Shown here piece after piece: positions 30,896 through 40,600 of a DNA stretch of 45,063 nt (position 1 is its first letter; every line of letters starts with the position of its first letter). This DNA comes from Bacteroidota bacterium (GTDB taxonomy: Bacteria > Bacteroidota > Bacteroidia > Chitinophagales > Chitinophagaceae). Made by a program: the position numbers and the translations under genes. The stretch lies in NCBI GenBank assembly GCA_018970395.1, contig JAGWWM010000017.1, positions 1 through 45,063 of the forward strand, read 5' to 3'. The notes beneath the pieces were generated by a model that had not been told where the DNA came from, did no database searches, and was given only the letters and a program-made list of their open reading frames with translations.

Positions 30896-33387
30896 ACTCT
30901 TTTTACGCGCTGACTGATGCCGGTAAGTATTTCATAGGCAATGGTGTCTGCTTGTAACGCCAGTTTAGTGACACTTTGATGTACTCCGAAAATTTCGACT
31001 TCATCGCCTTCCTTGGCCTCTATGATATCAGTTACATCGAGCATCGTCATGTCCATGCATACATTACCCATTACAGGAGCTTTCTGTCCATGAAGGATCA
31101 TAAATCCTTTGCCGTTGCTCAGATTGCGAGGGAAACCATCGGCATAACCCACCCTCACCGTTGCAATTCTTGAAGGTCTTGTTAAGACCCCTTTTCTGTT
31201 GTAACCTACGGTTTCACCGGCTTCCAGTGATTTGATTTGAGCAATACTGGTTTTAAAACGGATAGCCTGTTCGAGCGGACTATCTTTTTCTACTCCATAC
31301 AATCCAATGCCCAAACGAACCATTTCGTATTGTAGAGAAGGATGCCTGAGTATGCCGGATGTGTTATTAAGATGACGAACAAAATCGTAGCCGATTGCTT
31401 TTCTGATTTTATTGCAGGCGCTTTCAAATAAACGGGCTTGCTCTAAACTAAACGCATCTGAATGTTCATCTTCGGATGCAACGAGGTGACTCATCAAACT
31501 TCTCACTGAAAAAAGATTGGAGTCGCTCAATGCTTTCGCAAGCGTATCCCATTCTGAATTCATAAATCCCAGCCGATGCATGCCGGTATCTATTTTAATA
31601 TGAACAGGGTAGGCATTCAGTCCTTCTTTCTCCAGATGTTTGCTGAACTGTTTCAGCATCTCAAAAGAAAAAATCTCCGGTTCCAGTTGATAAGCTGTCA
31701 GTGCGTCAAAACTATAGCGATCGGCATTCATCACCATGATGGGTAAATCAATGCCTGCTTTTCTCAATGTAATACCTTCATCGGCAAATGCAACGGCCAG
31801 ATAATCTACGCGGTGATATTGAAGTAGCCTCGCTACTTCATAACTGCCGCTGCCGTAGGAAAACGCTTTCACCACTGCCATAATTTTGGTGTCCGGATTC
31901 AGGCGACTGCGAATATGAGCCAGGTTGCGGGAGATGGCGGATAAATTGATCTCCAGCATCGTTTCATGCACCTGCATTTCCAAAAGAGGCATCAGATTTT
32001 CCAGTTCAAATTTTCGGGCGCCTTTAATCAGAATGGCTTCATTGAAAAAATGCAACTGAGGCAGATGTTGAATTAAATGTTCCGTATTGTCAAAATGATA
32101 TGGATGAATTATTTCCGGAAGTGCCGGTCTCAAATAATGGCGGGTGTCTTCTCCAATCGTAATCACTTTCTGAATTCCGGATTTTATCAGCATGTCCGCA
32201 ATCACGCCATAACTGCTTTGCTTCTGATGATCAGGAATGATGAAGTCGGAAAGAATAACGGTTCGCCTCTGCTGAGATTGTTGCAATAATAAGTGCAACC
32301 CAATCTCCAGAGAACTGATATCTGCCGTGTAAGCATCGTTTAAAATCGTACAGCCTTGTATTCCCTTTTTGATTTCCAGTCGAAGACTTACAGGCTCCAG
32401 ATTTTTGATTCTTGCTGCCAGTAATTCTGTTGACATGCCCAGGTGCAGACAAACACAAGAGCAGGTTAAGAGATTATGAATGGAAGCTTTGTCTGTGAAG
32501 GGAAAATCCAATTCAAAACTGTTTGCATTCCATTTAAGCTGAAGTTGAGTATGATCTCTTTCTCTTCTTTCATGCAATACCTGCAACTCATCGTTTTCCG
32601 TTTTACCCCAGCTGATTAACTTTTTGTTGGCTCCCGAAAAATGATATCCTCCGGTATGTGCTGATGGGTAAATTATGGTAGAGGCAGATTGAAAGAGTTT
32701 GGATTTTTCTATAAATTTTTCTTCCAAATCATGAAATCCTTCCTGATGTGCTTCTCCCAAAAAAGTAAAGACACCGATGGTGGGTTGAATGATGTCTGAC
32801 AGTATTTCCATTTCCCCTTTCTGCGAAATTCCCGCTTCAAAGATCGCAAGATTATGCGTGGCATTCATTTGCCATACACTCAGCGGAACACCAATTTGGG
32901 AATTATAGCTCTTAGGACTTCTTACTATCTGATAATCGGCATGTAAAAGCTGGTAGAGCCATTCCTTTACCATTGTTTTTCCGTTACTGCCGGTGATGGC
33001 GATGACGGTGGGAGGTTGGAAGTTGTAGGTTGTAGTTTGGAGGTTGGAGGTTGAGGGTTGAGGGTTGAGGGTTGAGCGGTGGTGGGCGGCTAATTGCTGT
33101 AAAGCTTTCAGTGTGTTCTCAACCAATATAAATCCTGCGTCAGGATAAAGTTCAGTATTTATTTTTTCCTTTATAATAAAATATCGCACCCCTTTATCAT
33201 AACAGTTTTTTATAAAACTATGACCATTGCCTTGAGGGGTTTTGAGGGCAAAAAATAAAGTGGTAGCAGGATGTAAAATTTTTCGACTGTCGGTGCTCAG
33301 GTGTTCAATAGGGGCATCTGAAACAGCATCTTTAAGGATGCTGCCATTCACGATATCTCCAATGATATGAAAGGAGTACTGCTGCAT
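30880..33387 (-). CDS. Bifunctional MurF ligase / alanine racemase
   Basis: An 835-residue fusion. The N-terminal part (about 1-472) is UDP-MurNAc-tripeptide:D-Ala-D-Ala ligase with Walker-type GSNGKT (133-138), SPKSYNSQIGVPLS, FEAGISQKGEME and ILNDAYTA. The C-terminal part (about 475-835) is alanine racemase: AVVKAFSYGSG with PLP Lys507, KIDTGMHRLGF, VGYNRKG with probable catalytic Tyr729, VGYADGFPRN and GNVCMDMTMLDVT. Thus one protein makes D-Ala and adds D-Ala-D-Ala to the peptidoglycan precursor. The fusion is known in Bacteroidota. Residues 105-126 are a 7-residue-periodic insertion encoded by intergenic-type heptamer repeats. It starts 3 bases after the terC stop, so the two are likely cotranscribed. 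Confidence 0.95.
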   Translation of the reverse strand: MQQYSFHIIGDIVNGSILKDAVSDAPIEHLSTDSRKILHPATTLFFALKTPQGNGHSFIKNCYDKGVRYFIIKEKINTELYPDAGFILVENTLKALQQLAAHHRSTLNPQPSTSNLQTTTYNFQPPTVIAITGSNGKTMVKEWLYQLLHADYQIVRSPKSYNSQIGVPLSVWQMNATHNLAIFEAGISQKGEMEILSDIIQPTIGVFTFLGEAHQEGFHDLEEKFIEKSKLFQSASTIIYPSAHTGGYHFSGANKKLISWGKTENDELQVLHERRERDHTQLQLKWNANSFELDFPFTDKASIHNLLTCSCVCLHLGMSTELLAARIKNLEPVSLRLEIKKGIQGCTILNDAYTADISSLEIGLHLLLQQSQQRRTVILSDFIIPDHQKQSSYGVIADMLIKSGIQKVITIGEDTRHYLRPALPEIIHPYHFDNTEHLIQHLPQLHFFNEAILIKGARKFELENLMPLLEMQVHETMLEINLSAISRNLAHIRSRLNPDTKIMAVVKAFSYGSGSYEVARLLQYHRVDYLAVAFADEGITLRKAGIDLPIMVMNADRYSFDALTAYQLEPEIFSFEMLKQFSKHLEKEGLNAYPVHIKIDTGMHRLGFMNSEWDTLAKALSDSNLFSVRSLMSHLVASEDEHSDAFSLEQARLFESACNKIRKAIGYDFVRHLNNTSGILRHPSLQYEMVRLGIGLYGVEKDSPLEQAIRFKTSIAQIKSLEAGETVGYNRKGVLTRPSRIATVRVGYADGFPRNLSNGKGFMILHGQKAPVMGNVCMDMTMLDVTDIIEAKEGDEVEIFGVHQSVTKLALQADTIAYEILTGISQRVKRVYFEE
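33011..33080 (-). repeat. In-frame heptamer repeat inside murF-alr
   Basis: Ten 7-base units on the plus strand: GGAGGTT, GGAAGTT, GTAGGTT, GTAGTTT, GGAGGTT, GGAGGTT, three of GAGGGTT, and a degenerate GAGCGGT. They encode residues about 105-126 of MurF-Alr with a 7-residue period: LNPQPST, SNLQTTT, YNFQPPT. The units resemble those in the intergenic repeats at 5983-6003 and 17233-17246. Confidence 0.85.
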
Positions 33388-33390
33388 TTT

Positions 33391-34347
33391 TTATTCTTCG
33401 CGATCTTTCGGTACGCCGGGTTTTTTAAGATAAATGGAAACAAGAATAGAGCCGGCAATACATCCCACAATCACTCCAAGCGAAACAATTACCTGGGTAG
33501 ATTTGTCAAAAACGGTAGATATCAGCCCTTCTCCGAGCATTTTCAATCCAATGAATACGAGTACGATGGAAATGCCTTGTTGCAGATAATCAAACTTGCT
33601 TGCTGCGCCTCTCAGCAAAAAGAACAATGAACGCAAGCCCAATACTGCAAAAATATTGGAGGTATAGATAACAAGTACATTTCTGCTGAGTCCCATTACC
33701 GCAGGAATGCTGTCGAGCGCAAAAACTATATCCGTTGTGGCCAACATAACGACCACTACGAACAGAGAAGTGTAAACAGGCTTGCCATGATGACGATAGA
33801 TATATCGGCCATTGCCATCATTCAATGTAATGGGTAAATATTTTTTGAGCAACTGATAGACCGTACTTTCCTCCGGATTGAATTCTTCTTCCTGGTTGGC
33901 ATAAAACATTTTGAAGCCGGTATAAATAAGAAATGCGCCAAAAATGTATAACATCCAGTGGAAGCGGTGTACCAGTTCAACCCCTAAAGTAATAAAAACT
34001 ATTCTGAAAACTATGGCAAGTAAAATGCCGATTAGTAATGCTCTGGGAATAAATGCTTCTTTCACTTTGAAAAAACTGAAAATCAGCACAAACACAAATA
34101 TGTTATCTATGCTCAGGCTCCATTCCATCAGGTAGGCGCTAATGTATTCTATTGCAGTGCTTTTTCCTTCTTCGTACCAAACAAAGAGTCCAAAGCCTAT
34201 TCCCAGCGAAACCCAGAATAAGGTCTGATACAATGCCTGCCGAATGGTAAGTGTTTTTGATTTTTTGCTGAGCAATCCAAGGTCTATTACTACGGATAAC
34301 AATAAAACAATACCAAAAACGAGGTAAGTGATTTGTGTATGTGTCAT
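33391..34347 (-). CDS. TerC-family membrane protein
   Basis: A 318-residue integral membrane protein of the TerC/Alx family with about nine helices. The core motifs are EYISAYLMEWSLSIDNIFVFVLIFSFFKV (Asp in the helix), PRALLIGILLAIVFRIVFI, LLATTDIVFALDSIPAVMGLSRNVLVIYTSNIFAVLGLRSLFF and FIGLKMLG. Family members export manganese or protect secreted metalloproteins; older names link them to tellurite. The substrate here is not shown, and no metal riboswitch (yybP-type) was seen upstream. A REP-like hairpin region (34389-34462) lies upstream. It is followed after 3 bases by murF-alr, an apparent two-gene operon. Confidence 0.93.
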   Translation of the reverse strand: MTHTQITYLVFGIVLLLSVVIDLGLLSKKSKTLTIRQALYQTLFWVSLGIGFGLFVWYEEGKSTAIEYISAYLMEWSLSIDNIFVFVLIFSFFKVKEAFIPRALLIGILLAIVFRIVFITLGVELVHRFHWMLYIFGAFLIYTGFKMFYANQEEEFNPEESTVYQLLKKYLPITLNDGNGRYIYRHHGKPVYTSLFVVVVMLATTDIVFALDSIPAVMGLSRNVLVIYTSNIFAVLGLRSLFFLLRGAASKFDYLQQGISIVLVFIGLKMLGEGLISTVFDKSTQVIVSLGVIVGCIAGSILVSIYLKKPGVPKDREE

Positions 34348-34388
34348 AAGGTGTAAAGATACTTCTGAATGAGAAAATTTGGTGTGTT

Positions 34389-34428
34389 ATTTCATTTCCC
34401 ACGCCCTTCAGGGCGTGAGAAATGAAAT
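34389..34428. repeat. Long hairpin with CCCTGAAGGG-type apex
   Basis: Arms ATTTCATTTCCCACGCCC (34389-34406) and its inverted copy (34411-34428) with one mismatch, loop TTCA. On the minus strand the apex reads CCC-TGAA-GGG, as in the hairpin at 8-27. Confidence 0.75.
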
Positions 34429-34434
34429 AGAGTT

Positions 34435-34462
34435 GTAGAGACGCACAATTGTGCGTCTCTAC
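34435..34462. repeat. REP-like perfect palindrome, left of gldG
   Basis: A perfect 28-base palindrome with arms GTAGAGACGCACAA and TTGTGCGTCTCTAC. It shares TAGAGACGCA with the palindrome at 37177-37202 on the other side of gldFG. Confidence 0.8.
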
Positions 34463-34519
34463 GGCACGCCGGATATTTATTAATATGACTATTAGATAAA
34501 CTTGATGCTCGGGATAAAT

Positions 34520-36373
34520 TCAATTTTTTGTCCAACATGACGATCCAAAAGCCTTTTTCCTCCATACGCTAAACGCCAACCAACCAAACACCACCAACAA
34601 CAGGGGAAGTCCGATCAGTATCGTTTGCCAGTATATTTTTTCTTCTGCCAGTTTTTGCGGATTGAGCAAACGAACGGTGATTTCTTTATTGCGGAGCGCG
34701 ATGATGTCCGCATTCCCGGTAAGGTATTCAAGACTGTTCTCGAGAAAAGTTTTATTGGCAAAACTTTTTTCCTGTGCGCGGCTGTAGCCCATTGGGAAGG
34801 GTTCGCGACTTGTATAGCTGTTGAGTACAAGATCGCCATCTGCTGCAACAATTTGTGCAGTTTTAGGAGACTGGGTTTGAAAACTTCCGTATTGTTGACG
34901 GAAAAAATCCCTCGTGCTTCCGGGGGCACGATTTGCATACAGACTTGAAAATTTTCCTTCCAGCAAAACCGCCGCAGGTTTGTATTTTAAATTATATAAT
35001 GCCGGATTCTCTATGGTCTTGAGTTCGTTCAGACTGATAATAGCCGGCGTACTAATGGTTTTGGAATTTGCTGAACTGTGCAGTAAAATATATTTGCGAA
35101 CCTCTTTATTTTGAATTGTATCTATTGAATTCACAAATTGTGACAGAACGGGTTCCAGATTACGTGTAATGGCATGTTCACCTGCACTTTGCAGCAGGGG
35201 ATAATAATTGAACGGTACATCTACTATTTGTGGTTGTCCTCCTGCATAGCCCACCACCATCTTACTCAGATCGCATTGAAGATCCTGAATCAGATCCCTG
35301 TTGATGCGCACGCCGTATTTAAAAAGGAGGTCGTCTAATTGCAAGTTCCGATCGTAGGCGAGGGTTTGTGCCTGCAGTGCCAGGCTGTCTTTTTCCGCAT
35401 GCAGCATATCCAGCATCCAGAATGTTTTTCCACCCTGCATGATGTACTGATCAATTTTTAGTTTGGCACTGTCTGAAAAAGGGATCGATGGTTTTACAAT
35501 GAGGAGGGCGCCAATTTCTTTGGGGATGATATTGTTTTTATTTAAATCGAAAATACTTAGTCTGTAATCAGGCTCCAAAGCTTGTACCAGCTCAAAAGTT
35601 TCCGGCCCTTGCGGCTCTCCGTTTCCAATCAGGTAGGCAACGGTTGGCTTTTCCTTTTTTTGAATTTTATGGATCGCATTCGCGAATTGAAATTCCAGCA
35701 ATGCTTCTGCGTTGGCAATGCTTTTCGCTTCATCTATTTGCAGTCGGCCACTCAGCGGATCGCGGGCATATTCCGTTTTCCCACTTAGCAAATCAATCGG
35801 AATAATTCTGTCTTTGCAATGTACAATCGCAGATGGGAAGATGATGCGCTGTGTTTTTTCGTCTTCTTTTTGTTGAACCTGCAAATTATAAGGCATGATG
35901 CCCAGTTGTTTGAGTCGGTCGGCAACTACTCCCTGTTTGAATTCTTCTTTAAATCCCGGGCTTGTTTGCAATATGCTGTCAATCGGAATGCCGAGTTGTC
36001 GAAGGCTGTCTGTATAGGTTTTGAAAAGGGATTCTTGTTCTGCATCGGGCATCCATTCATTCACGTGCACAAACTGAAATCGAAGCCGGTGGTTGGACGA
36101 TCGTTGCATTTCTTCCAGCAGGTCGGCGGTACTGTTTTTAAGTTTGTTGAAGACGGCGGGGAAATCTCCTTTGAGCAGAATATCAATAGAGATGGGCTCT
36201 TCAATATTGCCGAGCATGGTACGGGTGGCTGAGGAGAGGGAATATCTTTTTTCTGCGGTAAGATCGAGCCGGAGTGGGAAATAATTAGCCAATCCATTTA
36301 CCAGAATGAGCAACAATAGAATCAGCCATCCCTTGCCATATTTGTATTTTGTTAAGAAGCCAATTATATTCAT
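34520..36373 (-). CDS. gldG: Gliding motility-associated ABC transporter accessory protein GldG
   Basis: A 617-residue membrane-anchored protein. An N-terminal helix (about 16-32, GWLILLLLILVNGLANYF) is followed by a large periplasmic region: AEKRYSLSSATRTMLGNIEEPISIDILLKGDFPAVFNKLKNSTADLLEEMQ, GKTEYARDPLSGRLQ and VAYLIGNGEPQGPETFELVQAL. A second helix lies near the C-terminus (about 585-607). The pattern matches GldG, which with the permease GldF and the ATPase GldA forms an ABC transporter needed for gliding in some Bacteroidota. The gene begins 2 bases after gldF. gldA is not in the window. In some gliders these genes are dispensable or absent, so motility of this organism is not proven. 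Confidence 0.92.
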   Translation of the reverse strand: MNIIGFLTKYKYGKGWLILLLLILVNGLANYFPLRLDLTAEKRYSLSSATRTMLGNIEEPISIDILLKGDFPAVFNKLKNSTADLLEEMQRSSNHRLRFQFVHVNEWMPDAEQESLFKTYTDSLRQLGIPIDSILQTSPGFKEEFKQGVVADRLKQLGIMPYNLQVQQKEDEKTQRIIFPSAIVHCKDRIIPIDLLSGKTEYARDPLSGRLQIDEAKSIANAEALLEFQFANAIHKIQKKEKPTVAYLIGNGEPQGPETFELVQALEPDYRLSIFDLNKNNIIPKEIGALLIVKPSIPFSDSAKLKIDQYIMQGGKTFWMLDMLHAEKDSLALQAQTLAYDRNLQLDDLLFKYGVRINRDLIQDLQCDLSKMVVGYAGGQPQIVDVPFNYYPLLQSAGEHAITRNLEPVLSQFVNSIDTIQNKEVRKYILLHSSANSKTISTPAIISLNELKTIENPALYNLKYKPAAVLLEGKFSSLYANRAPGSTRDFFRQQYGSFQTQSPKTAQIVAADGDLVLNSYTSREPFPMGYSRAQEKSFANKTFLENSLEYLTGNADIIALRNKEITVRLLNPQKLAEEKIYWQTILIGLPLLLVVFGWLAFSVWRKKAFGSSCWTKN

Positions 36374-36375
36374 CC

Positions 36376-37116
36376 TTATTTCCCTTTTTTTTGTCGGTTC
36401 ACAATTCTGTTAACGGTAACATAGAGGAAGAGAAAACTCAGGCCGAGAAAATAGATCAGATCTCTGCTGTCAAGTACTCCTCTTGCGATAGAGCGGAAAT
36501 GATATTCCATTCCTAACTGGAGCAGTAAAAAATCGGCATTTCCTCTGAAAACGGGCAGTTGTGAAATACTGCTGAACCCTTGATAGGCAATGAAGCAGGC
36601 GAATGTGCTTGCAAGAAAAGCCACCACTGCATTTTGGGTAAAGCTGCTGATGCAGAGACTGATGGCAGCGAAGCTGCTGCAAAGAAACAAAAGACCGATA
36701 TACGCACCGAGGGTAGCACCCCAGTCAAGCGCATTATTCTCCGCCGCGAGGTATTGCAGACAGACAGGATAGAGCAGGGTAGGGAGGAGCGCCAAACAAA
36801 TAACAATCAGCGAAGCGAGGTATTTGCCGATGATGATGGCGGAAGTTGTAACAGGACGGGTGAGCAGGGTTTCCATCGTGCCGCTTTTCCATTCTTCGGT
36901 GAGCAGTCGCATTGTAGTAGCAGGAATCAGCAACAACAGCACGAAAGGGGAGAGGATAAAGAAATTTTCCAGGCTTGCATATCCGAAATCGAGGATATTA
37001 TAACTCGAAAAGAGAAATAAAAGAAGTCCATTGAGCAAAAGGAAAAGAAGGATGGTCAGAAAGCCGGTAAGGTTGCTGAAAAACTGGCTGATTTCTTTTT
37101 TACAAATTGTCCACAT
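36376..37116 (-). CDS. gldF: Gliding motility-associated ABC transporter permease GldF
   Basis: A 246-residue permease with six predicted helices: the family start MWTICKKEISQFFSNLTGFLTILLFLLLNG, the conserved ENFFILSPFVLLLLIPATTMRLLTEEWKSGTMETLLTRPVTTSAIIIGKYLASL and QLGMEYHFRSIARGVLDSRDLIYFLG. The TTG in frame at 37125 is rejected as start because the -7 box (37123-37130, TATTTTTG on minus) overlaps it; the ATG at 37116 fits homologs. It is cotranscribed with gldG. GldA, the ATPase partner, must be encoded elsewhere. Confidence 0.94.
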   Translation of the reverse strand: MWTICKKEISQFFSNLTGFLTILLFLLLNGLLLFLFSSYNILDFGYASLENFFILSPFVLLLLIPATTMRLLTEEWKSGTMETLLTRPVTTSAIIIGKYLASLIVICLALLPTLLYPVCLQYLAAENNALDWGATLGAYIGLLFLCSSFAAISLCISSFTQNAVVAFLASTFACFIAYQGFSSISQLPVFRGNADFLLLQLGMEYHFRSIARGVLDSRDLIYFLGLSFLFLYVTVNRIVNRQKKGK

Positions 37117-37122
37117 GAAATG

Positions 37123-37130
37123 CAAAAATA
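37123..37130 (-). promoter_or_regulatory. -7 promoter element of gldFG
   Basis: TATTTTTG on the minus strand fits TAnnTTTG and ends 6 bases before the gldF ATG at 37116. This implies a very short leader. A -33 motif was not clear. Confidence 0.45.
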
Positions 37131-37176
37131 GAGGGTTTGGGGCAATGGGGGGAAGGTTGATAACTGTTGAGGCGTT

Positions 37177-37202
37177 TAGAGACGCAATGCATTGCGTCTT
37201 TA
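37177..37202. repeat. REP-like palindrome, right of gldF
   Basis: Arms of 13 bases (37177-37189 and 37190-37202) around AGACGCAATG/CATTGCGTCT, perfect except for one G-T pair. It shares TAGAGACGCA with the 34435-34462 palindrome. Confidence 0.75.
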
Positions 37203-37614
37203 CCTCTCCGCCAGCAGCGTCAGATGCGGGCGGATTGATGCGTTGATTCGTTGAGGGGGTTAGGGTTTAGAAATAGCCCCGACACCCCGCCTCCGGCGGC
37301 GACACCAGCGAAGCCGACAACAGCCCGAAGGGCTCGATAACTGTTGAGTCGTTTATTCGTAATTCGTTGATTCGTTTAGAGGTTTAGAGGTTGAGAATCC
37401 AACCTGATAACTTCTAACCGATAACGCTCCGAAGGAGCCTCCAAGCTTCTTTTGTTCAACCCTAACAACCGTAAGGAAAAAAAGCTTGTAATTACTTGAT
37501 ATCCATCTCTTTTTTCATTATTTTTGAACGTTATCAGTTTGGTATCCTCTGAAGCTGTTTTTAGCAAATTTTGAGTTGAAGAATTTTTAATAATATTCTT
37601 TATAATCGATTGGG

Positions 37615-40600
37615 ATGCGAGGGATTATGAATATATTCTACTGTAATTTATTTAAATACTTTTTTTATTTTAATCGGGCTATTGGGTTTTCTTTTTTATT
37701 ATTTTTTTTATCGGATTTACAAGCACAGCCTTTTATTAGAACCAGCGGAGGGTATGGTCAGTATGGATATATTGAGAAAGATGCTTCTGTTACAAACTTT
37801 TTGGTTGCAAACGGCGGTTTTGGTAATATATTCCAGTATGGAGTAAGAACCTATTTAGCCGGACCAAATGTTACAAAATATAATTATACGGGTTCCGGTA
37901 GTTGTGCAAGGGGTGATGATGCTACCAGTAATTATGATAATTCAAGTAGTGCTCTTGCTGCCGGAAATATTATGTTTTCGTCAGTTTTTGTAGAATATTG
38001 CGGACCGGTTTATTCATGCGGTGGCTCAATGACGCCTGCGACAGCGTGTTTTAACGAGCGTAGTTTTTTTGTAATGGATCTGGAGGGAAAAACCGACGCG
38101 CTTTCGAGTAATGTATGTTATAATTCTGCGGCATCTAACGTAGTACTTTCATTTACAATATCTAATGGTAATACTTCAGGTCAGTTTCTGAATCGCCTGT
38201 GGATTTCCAATGATGGTACAGCTGCTGAGGGTAACAGTAATGATATCAGAAATGATGCATTTCTTCTATATTACGAAGCAGCAAACGGATCTGAGACATT
38301 CAATGGTAATGAATCCAGTGCCATACTTTATGGAGACTGGGGCGGCAATAGCCTTACTAATAATGAATATGGAAATGAGTCATTAAATATTCCGATCCCA
38401 CAAAATTCTACAGGAGGATTAAGGTGTTATGTTGTTTTAAGAGGAACATCAAGTTATTTAAATTCATCCGCTATAGGAAAAACTCTAAGATTGGCTGTGA
38501 TGGCAGATGGTATCGGTATCACCCCGAATCGGGACGTATCCTATTCCAGAATGAGAATAGATCTTACCAGACCGAGTTCCAGTTCTTTTACAATTACAAA
38601 CGTGCCGGCTACACCCGGCACAATTACCGGTACAAGTATTCAGTGTGCAGGTGCTACTTCACAAACTTATTCAATTGCCAGTGTAAGTGGAGCTACCTCA
38701 TATAGCTGGACGGTTCCGACAGGCTGGGCTATTACTACGGGAGCGACTACTAATTCAATAACGGTTACTGCCGGAGCGGTTGGCCAGGATGGGAATATTA
38801 CAGTAACAGCTAATAATGCTTGCGGTTCAAGTTCGTCTCAAGCAATTGCCGTAAGCGTAACAGCAGGGACTCCATCAACTCCTGGTTCAATAACAGGGAA
38901 TAACACACAGTGCACAGGTGCAACTAATCAGACGTATACTATTTCTGCGGTAAGCGGAGCTAGTACATACACATGGTCAGTTCCAACTGGATGGACGATT
39001 GTATCTGGTTCTGGCACAACATCTATCACCGTAAATGCCGGAACAACCGGTCAAAACGGAAACATATCTGTGACAGCTGGGAATGGATGTGGAACAAGCG
39101 CTTCTCAAAGTCTGGCAGTAAGCGTTGCTGCGAACCCATCAGTACCAACAGGTGCCAGTGGCGCAACCCTTTGTGCTACCGGATCTGCAACGATATCGGC
39201 ATCAGTCAGTGCCGGTGAAACTATTGACTGGTATTCTGTATCCTCAGCAGGTTCTGTCCTTACCGGAGGAACAGGGGTGACTAGTTTTTCGACACCCAGT
39301 ATTTCTTCTACAACATCCTATTTTGCACAAGCTAGAAATACCACAACAGGTTGTTTGTCAACTTCCAGAACAACTGTAACAGTTACCGTGAATTCACCTC
39401 TTGATTTTGTTAATACGCAATTTCCAACTACTACAAGTAGTATTTGTGCGGGGAGTTCATTCACTGCATTTGGTCAGGTTTTTGAAACAGGGTTAACTAA
39501 TGCAGCAGGTCAAGCCAGTGGAATTAGTGCCTGGTTGGGTTATAGTAGTACCAACTCAGATCCTTCTGGCTCTGGTTGGACTTGGGTATCGGCAAATTTC
39601 AATGCTCAAGTAGGGAATAATGATGAATATGTGGCAACACTTAGTAGTTTGGCGGCAGGTACATATTATTACGCCTGGCGCTATCAGCGTTCTGGTTGTA
39701 GTTTTCAATATGGAGGTACTTCAGGAACTTGGGCAAATACATCCCATAATGTGCAGTTGAATGTAAATTCCACTGCACCAACTGCCACATCATCTCAGTC
39801 ATTCTGTAGCGGCGCTACGGTAGCCAATTTAAGTGCAACGGGTACGACTATTCAGTGGTATCCCGCCAGCATAGGCGGTACTGCTTTATCTACATCAACC
39901 GCACTGGTTAATGGGAACTACTTTGCAACTCAAACAATCGGTGGATGTGAGAGCCAAAGTAGAACTCAGGTAACGGTAACTGTCAATTCACTTCCTTCCT
40001 CGCCAACAGGGGCGGTCGGAGCCACATCCTGTGCATCAGGTACCGCAGCAATTTCTGTGGCTAATCCCGGTATAGGTTTTACTATTGATTGGTATGCTGT
40101 TGCTACAGGAGGGACTGTGCTTACAAATGGAAGCGGTGTAACAAGCTTTACTACACCGGCTCTTTCTACCACAACGACGTATTATGCGGCCATAAGAAAT
40201 ACCTCTACAACATGTGCTTCCGCAACAAGAACTGCTGTTGTGGTTAACATCAATCCGACCGGGCTTTGGATTGGAGGTGCCAATGGAAACTGGAATGTTA
40301 GCGGGAACTGGTGCGGTGGTATTCCTTCTTCTTCAACAGATGTAATCATTCCTGCAGGATCAGCTGTAACTATAGATGCGGCTGCAACGGCAAGAACAAT
40401 TACAATTAATAGCAGCGCTACCCTTAATGGAAGTTCATCTACGCTTACAGTTTCAGGGAACTTTACAAATAACGGAACATTTAATCGAAATACAGGTACG
40501 GTAATTTTTAATGCTACTGCAACGTTATCTGGAACCATTGAATTTAACAACGTTCGTCTCCAGGGCAATGTCAACTTTGGAACTGCCTCTACCATTCATG

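Larger units (their letters stand above)
37117..37614. other. Repeat-rich intergenic region without a gene (498 bases)
   Basis: Between gldF (-) and the 1849-residue gene (+). It holds a near-perfect palindrome (37177-37202), a 20-base direct repeat with one mismatch (GATAACTGTTGAG[G/T]CGTTTA at 37159-37178 and 37336-37355), a second direct repeat CGTTGATTCGTT (37241-37252 and 37365-37376), and GAA-loop hairpins AGCCC-GAA-GGGCT (37322-37334) and GCTCC-GAA-GGAGC (37426-37438). No credible coding gene or RNA gene was recognised in it. Confidence 0.7.

Noticed and set aside
36580-37020. A 146-codon plus-strand frame antisense to gldF.
   Set aside because: Charged low-complexity translation; gldF is clear on the other strand.
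40182-40595. A 137-codon minus-strand open frame in the giant surface gene.
   Set aside because: Hydrophobic-looking but antisense to Thr/Val/Ala-rich repeats; no promoter or family resemblance.
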